Below, one piece after another: positions 1-5,663 of a stretch of DNA of 6,136 bases (position 1 is the stretch's first letter; every line of letters begins with the position of its first letter). A model generated the notes under the pieces. The model was not told the origin of the DNA. It did no database searches and saw only the letters and a program-made list of their open reading frames with translations. The stretch comes from Alphaproteobacteria bacterium. Lineage in GTDB: Bacteria > Pseudomonadota > Alphaproteobacteria > Sphingomonadales > Emcibacteraceae. The position numbers and the translations under genes were made by a program. The stretch is taken from assembly GCA_002402225.1 (NCBI GenBank), contig NVVM01000076.1:2736-8871 (forward strand), read 5' to 3'.

Positions 1-209
1 TCGAAGTTGAAGCGTTGGACCCGACGGGGGCAGGGGATGTATTTAACGGCGTATTGGCAGTGGCACTTGCAGGCGGGAAAGACTTATTCAGATCTGCGCA
101 ATATGCTTCAGCGGCAGGGGCGTTGTCTGTTACGAAGGCTGCGGCAGAAGGCGCGGCACCATCTTGGATGGAAATAGAACGGTTCCTTCAAGAGAATAAG
201 CATATTTAA
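1..209 (+). CDS. PfkB-family sugar kinase (ribokinase-like), C-terminal fragment
   Basis: Only the last 68 residues are inside the window; the gene begins beyond the left edge and reads in the frame that starts at base 3. The fragment opens with DPTGAGDVFNG, the second PfkB signature. Its GAGD holds the catalytic base aspartate (D12 of the fragment) and the anion hole that stabilises phosphate transfer from ATP to a sugar hydroxyl. The following ASAAGALSVTK and the closing ME-IERFL helix fit the ribokinase C-terminus, where adenine and monovalent-cation sites lie in related enzymes. The stop is TAA at 207-209. The sugar cannot be told from this part, so ribokinase itself is only one possibility; other PfkB kinases share these motifs. 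The end is natural, with no sign of truncation. Whether it is transcribed with the permease 183 bp downstream is open, since a separate promoter candidate lies between them. Confidence 0.88.
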   Translation, partial: EVEALDPTGAGDVFNGVLAVALAGGKDLFRSAQYASAAGALSVTKAAAEGAAPSWMEIERFLQENKHI

Positions 210-213
210 TGTA

Positions 214-229
214 TAATTCTAGAGAATTA
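214..229. repeat. Small AT-rich inverted repeat after the kinase gene
   Basis: TAATTCT and AGAATTA form perfect 7-bp arms around a 2-base centre (AG), five bases after the kinase stop. The gap is too small for a good RNA hairpin and no T-run follows, so it is a poor terminator. It could be a protein-binding dyad or chance in AT-rich DNA. Confidence 0.25.
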
Positions 230-262
230 AATTTGGGGCAGTAATAGAAATTATTGTAAATT

Positions 263-290
263 TTTCTTGATATGAGCCTGAGTCAAGAAA
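263..290. promoter_or_regulatory. 8-bp inverted repeat upstream of the MFS gene (possible operator)
   Basis: TTTCTTGA (263-270) and TCAAGAAA (283-290) are perfect inverted arms separated by 12 bp, giving a centre-to-centre distance of 20 bp, about two helical turns. This is the usual geometry for a dimeric repressor or activator. No T-run follows on either strand, so it is not a rho-independent terminator. It covers the -35 element and spacer of the promoter candidate at 267-296, which would suit an operator for the permease gene. The regulator is not in the window; this is inference from geometry only. Confidence 0.4.
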
Positions 291-296
291 GATAGT
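267..296 (+). promoter_or_regulatory. Candidate sigma70-type promoter for the MFS gene
   Basis: TTGATA at 267-272 matches the -35 consensus at 5 of 6 positions. GATAGT at 291-296, after an 18-bp spacer, matches the -10 consensus at 4 of 6. The predicted start near 303 leaves a leader of about 90 bases before the ATG at 393. The rest of 210-392 holds no gene that I can see. Confidence 0.35.
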
Positions 297-392
297 AAAT
301 GCATAAGCGGGTATTTCGAAAGACCATTTTGAATAGCGACATTATTTTGATATTGAATTTGGCCTTCAAGTCACTGGATAAGGAGTGAAGTG

Positions 393-1670
393 ATGATAAA
401 TTTCAGGTCTAAGTTATTTTCTAAAGCTGCTGGGACTGTTATGTCTTCCACGGTTGGTATTTCTGTGGGCATTACCTCTACTGTCATGACTGTTTTTGGG
501 TTGTTTTTGATTCCAATTTCTCAGGAATTTAATACGTCGCGGGCCAGTGTCTCTATCGTTATTTTAATTGTTGCGGTGACCAGTGCCCTGATATACCCGG
601 TTATTGGCCGTCTGGCAGACCGGTATGGATCACGTATAGTGATATTAGTGGGAAATATCTTATTTGCTGCATCTGTTGCTTCGGCTTCATTGGTTGACGG
701 GTTGTATCAGCTTTATTTGGTCTATGCATTAATAGGCATTACCGGGTCGGTATTGGGTCCAATTCTGTTCACCAAAGTGATTGCAGGCTGGTTTAATAAG
801 AATAGAGGCTTTTTCTTAGGCATGGTCAGTGGCATTGGTAATGGCGTGGGCAGTACCGTGATGCCGCTTATTGTTATGGGTTTCCTGACGCTATATGGTT
901 GGCGTGGTGCATTTCAGGGGATTGCACTGATTATCCTATGTCTCGGCACGCCCATATTGTTTTTTTTCTTGCGTGATCCCCCAGAGATACTTCCTTCAGA
1001 AGAACATCCGAAAGTTATGAGAAGATTGAGCATGACTTTTTTCGAAGCGCGGCAAACCGGCGCTTTTTGGCTGCTTCTGGTTTCTGTTGCGTTATGTGCG
1101 GGCTGTATGATGTCTGTTTTTATCCATGTGGTGCCGATGCTGCTTGATCGTGGTTTTCCGATTGGAAAGGCGACAACTATATTGTCAACCTTTGCTTTGG
1201 TAACGGTCGCTGGACAGATTTGTGTTGGTTTATTACTAGACCGGATTCATAAGCCAAAAGTGGTGGCTCCTTTGTTTTTTATTGCGATGTTAGGTGTTCC
1301 TCTGTTTGGGATGGCGGATAGTTACCCGTTGTTGTTGCTTTCTGCTGCTATGATGGGCATCGGGCTTGGAGCGGAATTTGGCCTACTGCCATATTGTATT
1401 TCGCGCTATTTCGGCCTAAAGGCCTATGGGGCGATTTCTGGTGTAATGTATGGTGTTGTCGCGATAACGACTGGGTTCCTTCCGGTGTTGATGGATGTGG
1501 TTTTTGATCTTAACGGTAATTATCATATTGCTATGTTTAGCATAACTGTTGGTATGCTTGTGGGAACAATATTGGTTCTAAAGCTTCCCTCATTCCCTAC
1601 AGTTGTCGGGGCAATGGAAGATTTTACCAGTCAGGCCAGCGCTATTGCAGAAGAGAAGGGTTCTTCCTAA
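393..1670 (+). CDS. MFS permease, OFA/monocarboxylate-porter-like
   Basis: This 425-residue inner-membrane protein has the length and hydrophobic pattern of a 12-helix major facilitator. The MFS motif A lies in the loop after helix 2 as GRLADRYGSR (72-81), and a degenerate copy in the second half reads GLLLDRIHKPK (about 279-289). WFNKNRGFFLGMVSGIGNG (133-151) and GWRGAF (169-174) are typical of the oxalate/formate antiporter and monocarboxylate-porter branch. A charged cytoplasmic loop (about 194-222) joins the halves, and the C-terminal tail (about 406-425) is hydrophilic. It probably moves a small organic anion by proton coupling or exchange; the substrate is unknown. The start is the ATG at 393, seven bases after AGGAG (381-385); an in-frame GTG at 390 would leave only four. 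It converges with the flavin reductase gene and is followed by a shared hairpin. Its place beside an amidohydrolase and a flavin reductase suggests it imports their substrate. Confidence 0.85.
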   Translation: MINFRSKLFSKAAGTVMSSTVGISVGITSTVMTVFGLFLIPISQEFNTSRASVSIVILIVAVTSALIYPVIGRLADRYGSRIVILVGNILFAASVASASLVDGLYQLYLVYALIGITGSVLGPILFTKVIAGWFNKNRGFFLGMVSGIGNGVGSTVMPLIVMGFLTLYGWRGAFQGIALIILCLGTPILFFFLRDPPEILPSEEHPKVMRRLSMTFFEARQTGAFWLLLVSVALCAGCMMSVFIHVVPMLLDRGFPIGKATTILSTFALVTVAGQICVGLLLDRIHKPKVVAPLFFIAMLGVPLFGMADSYPLLLLSAAMMGIGLGAEFGLLPYCISRYFGLKAYGAISGVMYGVVAITTGFLPVLMDVVFDLNGNYHIAMFSITVGMLVGTILVLKLPSFPTVVGAMEDFTSQASAIAEEKGSS

Positions 1671-1673
1671 TGA

Positions 1674-1709
1674 AAGAATAGCCGCCGTATTATTACGACT
1701 GCCATTCTT
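1674..1709. terminator. Candidate bidirectional hairpin terminator between convergent genes
   Basis: AAGAAT (1674-1679) pairs with ATTCTT (1704-1709) and CGTA (1686-1689) pairs with TACG (1694-1697) around a 4-base loop. The whole is a 16-bp stem with three mismatches. On the plus strand ATTTTAATT follows, serving as a weak U-tract, four bases after the MFS stop. On the minus strand the stem ends 45 bases past the flavin reductase stop with a poorer tract. Its position exactly between two convergent genes supports a shared terminator, stronger for the MFS side. Confidence 0.55.
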
Positions 1710-1753
1710 ATTTTAATTGATTGTTATTACTAAAGATGCGCTGTGTAAGGTTC

Positions 1754-2230
1754 TTAACTAACTGTTTTATATTGACCATCATGAAACAATAGCGGCTCGG
1801 CAGGTTTATGCTGCATATCCAGAATTCGACCTATGAGTATAATGTGATCACCACCATCATAACGATGCTCGATGGCACATTGAAAGCGTGTGATGTAGTC
1901 TGGCAACAAAGGTAAATTTGAGAGGCCTGCTTCATAGGCCTGACGTGTAAATTTGTCATTTTTGTCGGTGGCAAAATTATTGGAAACATCCTCCTGGTCT
2001 TGTCGCAGTATATGTATGGCATAGTGACTGGCTTGGGCAAATGTTTCGAACAGATCTGACTTACGGTCGATGCTCCAAAGCACGAGCGGTGGCGATAAGG
2101 AAACGGATGCAAAGCTGTTAATTGTCATGCCAGCGGGTTTGCCTGTAATGTCCACAGTGGTCACTACGGCAATTCCGGTGGCATAAGACCTAAGAGCTTT
2201 ACGTAATTCGCCGATATCAATTTTACTCAT
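1754..2230 (-). CDS. Flavin reductase (HpaC/NtaB-type), small component of a two-component monooxygenase
   Basis: The 158 residues are the normal length of a flavin-reductase-like domain, a split-barrel dimer that uses NAD(P)H to reduce FMN or FAD and releases it to a partner oxygenase in the cytoplasm. Family landmarks are present in order: YATGIAVVTT (16-25), AGMTINSFASVSLSPPLVLWS (33-53), the flavin-contacting strand and turn, and GDH (127-129) within the conserved strand ending IGRILD. The protein is complete at both ends. The start ATG is preceded by AAGGA with a nine-base gap on the minus strand. No oxygenase gene lies next to it in the window, so the partner is either elsewhere or the enzyme serves more generally. 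It is transcribed divergently from the amidohydrolase, with overlapping promoter candidates, which suggests joint control. FMN versus FAD preference cannot be read from the sequence. Confidence 0.88.
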   Translation of the reverse strand: MSKIDIGELRKALRSYATGIAVVTTVDITGKPAGMTINSFASVSLSPPLVLWSIDRKSDLFETFAQASHYAIHILRQDQEDVSNNFATDKNDKFTRQAYEAGLSNLPLLPDYITRFQCAIEHRYDGGDHIILIGRILDMQHKPAEPLLFHDGQYKTVS

Positions 2231-2262
2231 ATGATTAATTCCTTACTGTTTGCCTAAATGTA

Positions 2263-2279
2263 TATTTTAGCTTAAAATA
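2263..2279. promoter_or_regulatory. 17-bp perfect AT-rich dyad at the predicted flavin reductase start site
   Basis: TATTTTA and TAAAATA flank GCT to give a perfect 7-3-7 dyad. It includes a T-N11-A core of the kind bound by LysR-type regulators. It overlaps the start site (about 2274) predicted from the minus-strand promoter at 2281-2309, the usual place for a repressor to block initiation. AT-rich DNA yields such dyads by chance, and no regulator gene is in the window. Confidence 0.35.
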
Positions 2280-2280
2280 A

Positions 2281-2309
2281 AAGTTAACTATTTGATTTTA
2301 CTATGTCAA
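2281..2309 (-). promoter_or_regulatory. Candidate sigma70 promoter of the flavin reductase gene
   Basis: Read on the minus strand, 2309-2304 is TTGACA, a perfect -35 element. After 17 bp, 2286-2281 is TAACTT, which keeps the first, second and last bases of the -10 consensus. The predicted start near 2274 gives a leader of about 44 bases that contains the AAGGA ribosome binding site. Confidence 0.5.
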
Positions 2310-2319
2310 TTACTATAAT
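2292..2319 (+). promoter_or_regulatory. Candidate sigma70 promoter of the amidohydrolase gene
   Basis: TATAAT at 2314-2319 is a perfect -10 element, and TTGATT at 2292-2297 matches the -35 consensus at 4 of 6, with a 16-bp spacer. Transcription would start near 2326, giving a leader of about 143 bases before the ATG at 2469. It overlaps the divergent flavin reductase promoter, so two polymerases could not occupy both. A weaker alternative nearer the gene begins with TTGTCA at 2411-2416 but has a poor -10. Confidence 0.5.
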
Positions 2320-2468
2320 CAGAAACCAGAAAAGAAAGTTTATATGCGTATTTTATCAAGAAAATGGCGGGTGAAGATGTATAGTACTAAAATTGATTTG
2401 TCCTTGCCGTTTGTCAGGTCAAATCTGCAGTTTTGCATTTTGTAATATAAAAATTTATGGAGAAAATA

Positions 2469-3863
2469 ATGCCTATTGAAGTCGTTGATACCCTTATATC
2501 CGGTGCGAAAATTATTACCATGGATTCGGAGCGGCGGGTTTATATGGACGGCGCTTTGGCGATCAAGGGAAGTCATATTGTTGCCATTGGTTCACGGCTT
2601 GAGATAGAGAAAAATTATAGCTCGGGACATGTTATCGACGGGAGACGGTTTGTCATCACTCCGGGATTTATTAATAGCCATGTTCATATCACCGGAGACC
2701 CGCTGACCAGAGATTATGTTCCTGATGACATTCATTGTCCTCCCCAAGAGAAGCTGACCAAGTGGGTTTTGCCACGTTATTTGGCTCATACTCCTGAAGA
2801 TGAGAAAGTGTCTGCTCAGCTTGCTTCGTTGGAAATGTTGCGTTCCGGTGCCACCAGCTTCATTGAAGCGGGCACGTTCCGTCATTTGGATGCGGTGGTA
2901 GAAGGCGTTTGCACTTTGGGAATCAGGGGCCGTGTGGGCGTTATGGTGCAAGGTCGGGCCTTTGATCCTTCGGAGAATCAGACCAAGCTCTCAGATGAAG
3001 CTATTCGGTGTCTGGAAGATGAAGTCACGCGTTTCCCTTCCCGCGATGATGTTCTGGTATCAGCCTGGCCACTTTTAGTTGGCCACTCAACCAATAGTGA
3101 TGAGGTATGGAAGGCTGCAAAGGCAATTGCTGACGATAAGGGGTTAGTAATCTCGGCACATATGAGCCCCTATAAGGATGACCCGGATTGGTTCTTGGGC
3201 GAATATGGTAAACGGCCGATTGAACATTTGGCAGAGATTGGCGTTCTGGGCAGTAATGTCTGCCTGACTCATTTGGCTCACATTGATGAGCATGAGCTTG
3301 AAATTCTCGCAGAAACGGGAACAAATGTGATCTTTTGTCCGCTCCCCGCCCTCAAGGGGGTTTTTGGTGTTACATCTCATGGGCGTTACCCGGAAATGGC
3401 AAAGGCAGGAATCAATATCCTTTTGGGTACGGACGGATATGATAGCGATATTATGCACTCAGCCCAACTCGTTGCTGCGCTATTTAAGGACACCCATCTT
3501 GATACCAGAATTTTTCCGGCCCATGAAGCTTTGTCTATGTTAACTGTGAATGCTGCGAAAGCTATGGGGATGCAGGATCGGATCGGTTCACTTGAAGTTG
3601 GCCATAAAGCTGATTTTGTTTGCCATGATACGGATCGTCCAGAATGGCGTCCATTGCTTAGTATTGTCAACCAGCTTATATGGTCAGCTGATGGCAGGGG
3701 CGTGCATAGTGTCTGGGTTGATGGCGTCCGGGTGATTGATAATTACCATTCAACTATGATTGATGAACAAGAACTCTATGCCAAAGCGCAAATCGCAGGA
3801 GAACAGATTATCCGTCGAAGTGAGATTCCATTTATCTCGCCCTGGCCTGTAATAGAAAACTAG
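2469..3863 (+). CDS. Amidohydrolase-superfamily enzyme, ATZ/TRZ-like, with altered active-site motifs
   Basis: The 464-residue product has the layout of metal-dependent ATZ/TRZ hydrolases and deaminases: a small N-terminal beta domain (about 1-65), a TIM barrel, and a C-terminal return to the beta domain (VGHKADFV, 377-384; VWVDGVRVI, 415-423). Expected ligands are visible: the H-x-H pair in GFINSHVHI (H71, H73), H231 on strand 5, H268 in CLTHLAHIDEHE on strand 6, and D322 in LGTDGYDSD on strand 8. Such enzymes bind one Zn or Fe and activate water to cleave C-N, C-Cl or amide-type bonds of rings and related compounds. Two motifs deviate: the strand-5 H-x-x-E reads H231-M-S-P, and the usual CPxSN reads CPLPAL (290-295). 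The start ATG at 2469 follows GGAGA (2459-2463) by five bases; the ATG at 2457 overlaps that site and is less likely. The substrate is unknown. The permease and flavin reductase neighbours suggest catabolism of an imported ring compound. Confidence 0.82.
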   Translation: MPIEVVDTLISGAKIITMDSERRVYMDGALAIKGSHIVAIGSRLEIEKNYSSGHVIDGRRFVITPGFINSHVHITGDPLTRDYVPDDIHCPPQEKLTKWVLPRYLAHTPEDEKVSAQLASLEMLRSGATSFIEAGTFRHLDAVVEGVCTLGIRGRVGVMVQGRAFDPSENQTKLSDEAIRCLEDEVTRFPSRDDVLVSAWPLLVGHSTNSDEVWKAAKAIADDKGLVISAHMSPYKDDPDWFLGEYGKRPIEHLAEIGVLGSNVCLTHLAHIDEHELEILAETGTNVIFCPLPALKGVFGVTSHGRYPEMAKAGINILLGTDGYDSDIMHSAQLVAALFKDTHLDTRIFPAHEALSMLTVNAAKAMGMQDRIGSLEVGHKADFVCHDTDRPEWRPLLSIVNQLIWSADGRGVHSVWVDGVRVIDNYHSTMIDEQELYAKAQIAGEQIIRRSEIPFISPWPVIEN

Positions 3864-3959
3864 CATTCACCGTGAAGAAGCGCTGACATAACAGAAACAA
3901 AAATATGGCCGATCAATAAAGTCATATTTGGATGCAGTTTAGACTAATATTTAGGTAGT

Positions 3960-3977
3960 GTTCAAAATTCTGTGTCA
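3960..3977 (+). repeat. Left terminal inverted repeat of the IS
   Basis: GTTCAAAATTCTGTGTCA matches the reverse complement of 5229-5246 at 17 of 18 positions; the only difference is A against G at position 7. It would be the inner transposase-binding part of the left end, six bases in from the tip. Confidence 0.85.
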
Positions 3978-3989
3978 TTCCAGTAAACT
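3961..3989 (+). promoter_or_regulatory. Weak internal promoter candidate for the transposase
   Basis: TTCAAA (3961-3966) and TAAACT (3984-3989), 17 bp apart, each match consensus at 4 of 6. Initiation near 3996 would keep the ribosome binding site (AAGGA, 3998-4002) but leave out the left arm of the stem at 3974-3981. The better-looking TATAAA at 3991 would start transcription too late to include that site. Confidence 0.3.
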
Positions 3990-4007
3990 GTATAAAAAAG
4001 GAATGAC
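3974..4007 (+). promoter_or_regulatory. Inverted repeat that can hide the transposase ribosome binding site
   Basis: GTCATTCC (3974-3981) and GGAATGAC (4000-4007) are perfect 8-bp complements with an 18-base loop. The right arm contains most of the AAGGA Shine-Dalgarno (3998-4002), ten bases before the transposase ATG. In RNA entering from outside the element both arms are present and the stem would block translation. In RNA begun inside the element near 3996 the left arm is missing. IS10 and IS50 are known to limit impinging transcription this way; for this element it is inference. Confidence 0.5.
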
Positions 4008-4012
4008 TTATT

Positions 4013-5218
4013 ATGACCGAAACAGAATTTAATTTTAATGATGCCCTTAAATCCTTGCAGGCTGGCAAGCCTTTATCTGGTAAGGACGGTATTCTAACAC
4101 CCTTGATAAAGCAACTGACGGAAGCAGCTCTGGCTGCTGAACTGGAAACTCATATTGCAAATGAAGAGACTTCCAATCGCAAGAATGGCAGCTCGACAAA
4201 GACCATAAAATCCACCTCTGGCAGCTTTGAACTGGCGACACCCCGTGACCGAACCGGTACATTTGAGCCACAGTTGATCAGGAAACATCAAACCCATCTT
4301 ACCGATGAGATTGAGCGTAAAGTCCTGTCACTCTATGCCCTCGGCTCCAGCTACCGGGATATATCCGGTCATATCGGCGAATTGTATGGCATTGATATAT
4401 CCAGTGCCACGATCAATGCCGTCACCGACAAGATTATCCCCCGGCTGAAGGAATGGCAACAGCGCCCTCTGGAAAGCCATTATCCGTTTGTCTGGCTGGA
4501 TGCCATCCATTATAAGGTCAGGGAATCCGGCACATACAGAGGAAAAGCCGTCTACACGGTGCTGGGCCTCCGGCTGGATGGCACCAAGGAAATATTAGGC
4601 CTTTACCTATCAGAAAGTGAGGGGGCCAACTTCTGGCTTTCCATCCTGACGGATATCAGCAATCGCGGGGTCAAGGATATCCTGATCGCCAGTGTTGACG
4701 GCCTGAGCGGCTTTCCGGATGCCATTAACAGTATATTCCCTGATACAGAGGTTCAGCTCTGCATCATTCATCAGATCCGTAACAGTATGAAGTATGTGGC
4801 CTCCAAAAACCAGAAGGCCTTTATGGCGGATCTAAAGCCGGTTTATCGGGCTGTATCTAAAGAAGCCGCTGAGATTGCCCTTGATGAACTGGACGCCAAG
4901 TGGGGCAAGCAATACCCCATTGTGATCAGGTCCTGGCGCAATAAATGGCATAATCTGTCGGTTTACTTCAAATATCCCGAACCGATCCGCAAAGTGATTT
5001 ACACCACCAATGCCGTGGAAGCCGTCCATCGCCAGTTTCGTAAACTGACCAAAACCAAGGGCGCGTTCCCCAATGAAAATAGCCTGATGAAGCTGTTGTT
5101 CGTCGGCATCCAGAATATGACAAAAAAATGGACAATGCCGATCCAGAACTGGAATTTGACATTGTCGCAATTGGCTATATATTTTGACGGGCGTTTAGAT
5201 GAAGTACTGGACATCTGA
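4013..5218 (+). CDS. IS256-family (mutator-type) DDE transposase
   Basis: The 401-residue protein is full length for the family and catalyses movement of the surrounding element by a circular-intermediate, copy-out type route known for IS256. An N-terminal helical DNA-binding part (about 1-140) carries the characteristic LTEAALAAELETHI. The RNase H-like catalytic core has D163 in VWLDAIHYK, D229 in ASVDGLSGFPDAI and E336 in YTTNAVEAVHRQFRK, with the family's C-x2-H (C250, H253) between the second aspartate and the glutamate. The R-x-x-K after the glutamate (R343-K344 region) is also typical. The frame is open throughout and all catalytic residues remain, so it is likely active. The ATG at 4013 follows AAGGA at ten bases. 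The stop TGA (5216-5218) lies ten bases before the right repeat, so the gene fills the element. Confidence 0.96.
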   Translation: MTETEFNFNDALKSLQAGKPLSGKDGILTPLIKQLTEAALAAELETHIANEETSNRKNGSSTKTIKSTSGSFELATPRDRTGTFEPQLIRKHQTHLTDEIERKVLSLYALGSSYRDISGHIGELYGIDISSATINAVTDKIIPRLKEWQQRPLESHYPFVWLDAIHYKVRESGTYRGKAVYTVLGLRLDGTKEILGLYLSESEGANFWLSILTDISNRGVKDILIASVDGLSGFPDAINSIFPDTEVQLCIIHQIRNSMKYVASKNQKAFMADLKPVYRAVSKEAAEIALDELDAKWGKQYPIVIRSWRNKWHNLSVYFKYPEPIRKVIYTTNAVEAVHRQFRKLTKTKGAFPNENSLMKLLFVGIQNMTKKWTMPIQNWNLTLSQLAIYFDGRLDEVLDI

Positions 5219-5228
5219 ATGTTTAACC

Positions 5229-5246
5229 TGACACAGAATCTTGAAC
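5229..5246 (-). repeat. Right terminal inverted repeat of the IS
   Basis: Read on the minus strand this is GTTCAAGATTCTGTGTCA, 17 of 18 identical to the left repeat. Six further bases (5247-5252) complete the tip and run into the cut ATPase gene. Confidence 0.85.
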
Positions 5247-5250
5247 GCCC

Positions 5251-5646
5251 TCATTTTAAACGCCAATGCCGGGTCAATTTTAAATGCTTATTGACATATA
5301 TTCGCACAAAAAGTCCGGCAACATCATCACTATCGCTATTATTTGTTCCCTTTAAATTTGGCTCTTCATCTATAAATGCTTCTATGAGTATTTCAGGTAA
5401 ACTCGCTTGCCCTTTATCTCCAGCCAGAAAGTTCTGAATGCAATTGCTGTTAAAGAGGTCTGTAGAGATGGAAGCTGCAAGTGGTTTACCTCTATAATTC
5501 AAATTCAGGCACAATTCCAATGCCTCAAGTAATGTGCTTTTCCCGCTCTCATTGTCCCCAACGACAATATTAATATCATCATTAAATTCAAAAACCTTGT
5601 TATCAAATTTCTTGAAATTGGTAACTTTTAGTTTTTTTATAAGCAT
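5251..5646 (-). pseudogene. OLD-family/AAA_15-like ATPase, N-terminal fragment truncated by the IS
   Basis: Only 131 residues remain of a protein that in related OLD-like ATPases runs to several hundred. The beginning is intact: MLIKKLKVTNFKKF (1-14) is the usual first strand and turn of SMC/RecF/OLD-type ATPases, followed by FEFNDDINIVVGDNESGKST with Walker A GDNESGKS at 30-37. The rest of the ABC-type ATPase (signature, Walker B, D- and H-loops) and any Toprim nuclease domain are absent. The stop is TGA at 5253-5251, made from one flanking base plus the first two bases of the IS end, so truncation is exactly at the element. The ATG at 5646 follows GGGGA by eight bases and lies 17 bp after the nuclease gene's stop, so the two form an operon. 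By family this would be an ATP-driven sensor or effector in phage defence; the fragment itself is probably inactive. Base composition is AT-rich like its upstream partner. Confidence 0.8.
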
Positions 5647-5663
5647 CTTTTACATCCCCATAT

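Larger units (their letters stand above)
3954..5252 (+). mobile_element. IS256-family insertion sequence, complete, about 1.3 kb
   Basis: The element holds one transposase gene between inverted ends whose inner 18 bp match at 17 of 18 positions. The outer six bases on each side (GGTAGT at left; GAGGGC read inward from the right) are less alike and set the limits given here, so either edge could be off by a base or two. Size and one-gene layout are normal for the family. Such elements usually make 8-9 bp target duplications, but the eight bases at left (AATATTTA) and right (ATTTTAAA) differ, and shifting the edges by one or two bases does not give a match. Its composition is visibly GC-richer than the operon at its right. 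The right end cuts an ATPase gene. Confidence 0.85.

Noticed and set aside
390..392. GTG start for the MFS protein
   Set aside because: AGGAG is only four bases away, whereas the next codon, ATG at 393, has a seven-base gap.
1831..2112. 93-residue minus-strand open frame inside the flavin reductase gene
   Set aside because: It is an out-of-frame shadow of a clearly recognised gene and has no family features.
2340..2576. 78-residue minus-strand open frame across the divergent spacer and amidohydrolase start
   Set aside because: It overlaps the amidohydrolase 5' end antisense, resembles no family, and has no convincing ribosome binding site.
2592..3670. Several minus-strand open frames of 94-119 residues
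   Set aside because: All lie antisense to the amidohydrolase, whose own frame is continuous with conserved motifs; they are shadows.
3901..3929. Hairpin AAATATG/CATATTT after the amidohydrolase as a terminator
   Set aside because: The stem is short and AT-rich, the loop is 15 bases, and no T-run follows, so it was not listed.
3991..3996. TATAAA as the transposase -10 element
   Set aside because: Its start site near 4003 would leave the Shine-Dalgarno out of the transcript, and no good -35 element is found 16-18 bp upstream.
4047..5214. Several minus-strand open frames inside the IS
   Set aside because: They are antisense shadows of the intact transposase gene.
5219..5437. 72-residue plus-strand open frame across the IS right end
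   Set aside because: It crosses the IS junction and runs antisense to the ATPase fragment, so it is an accident of the join.
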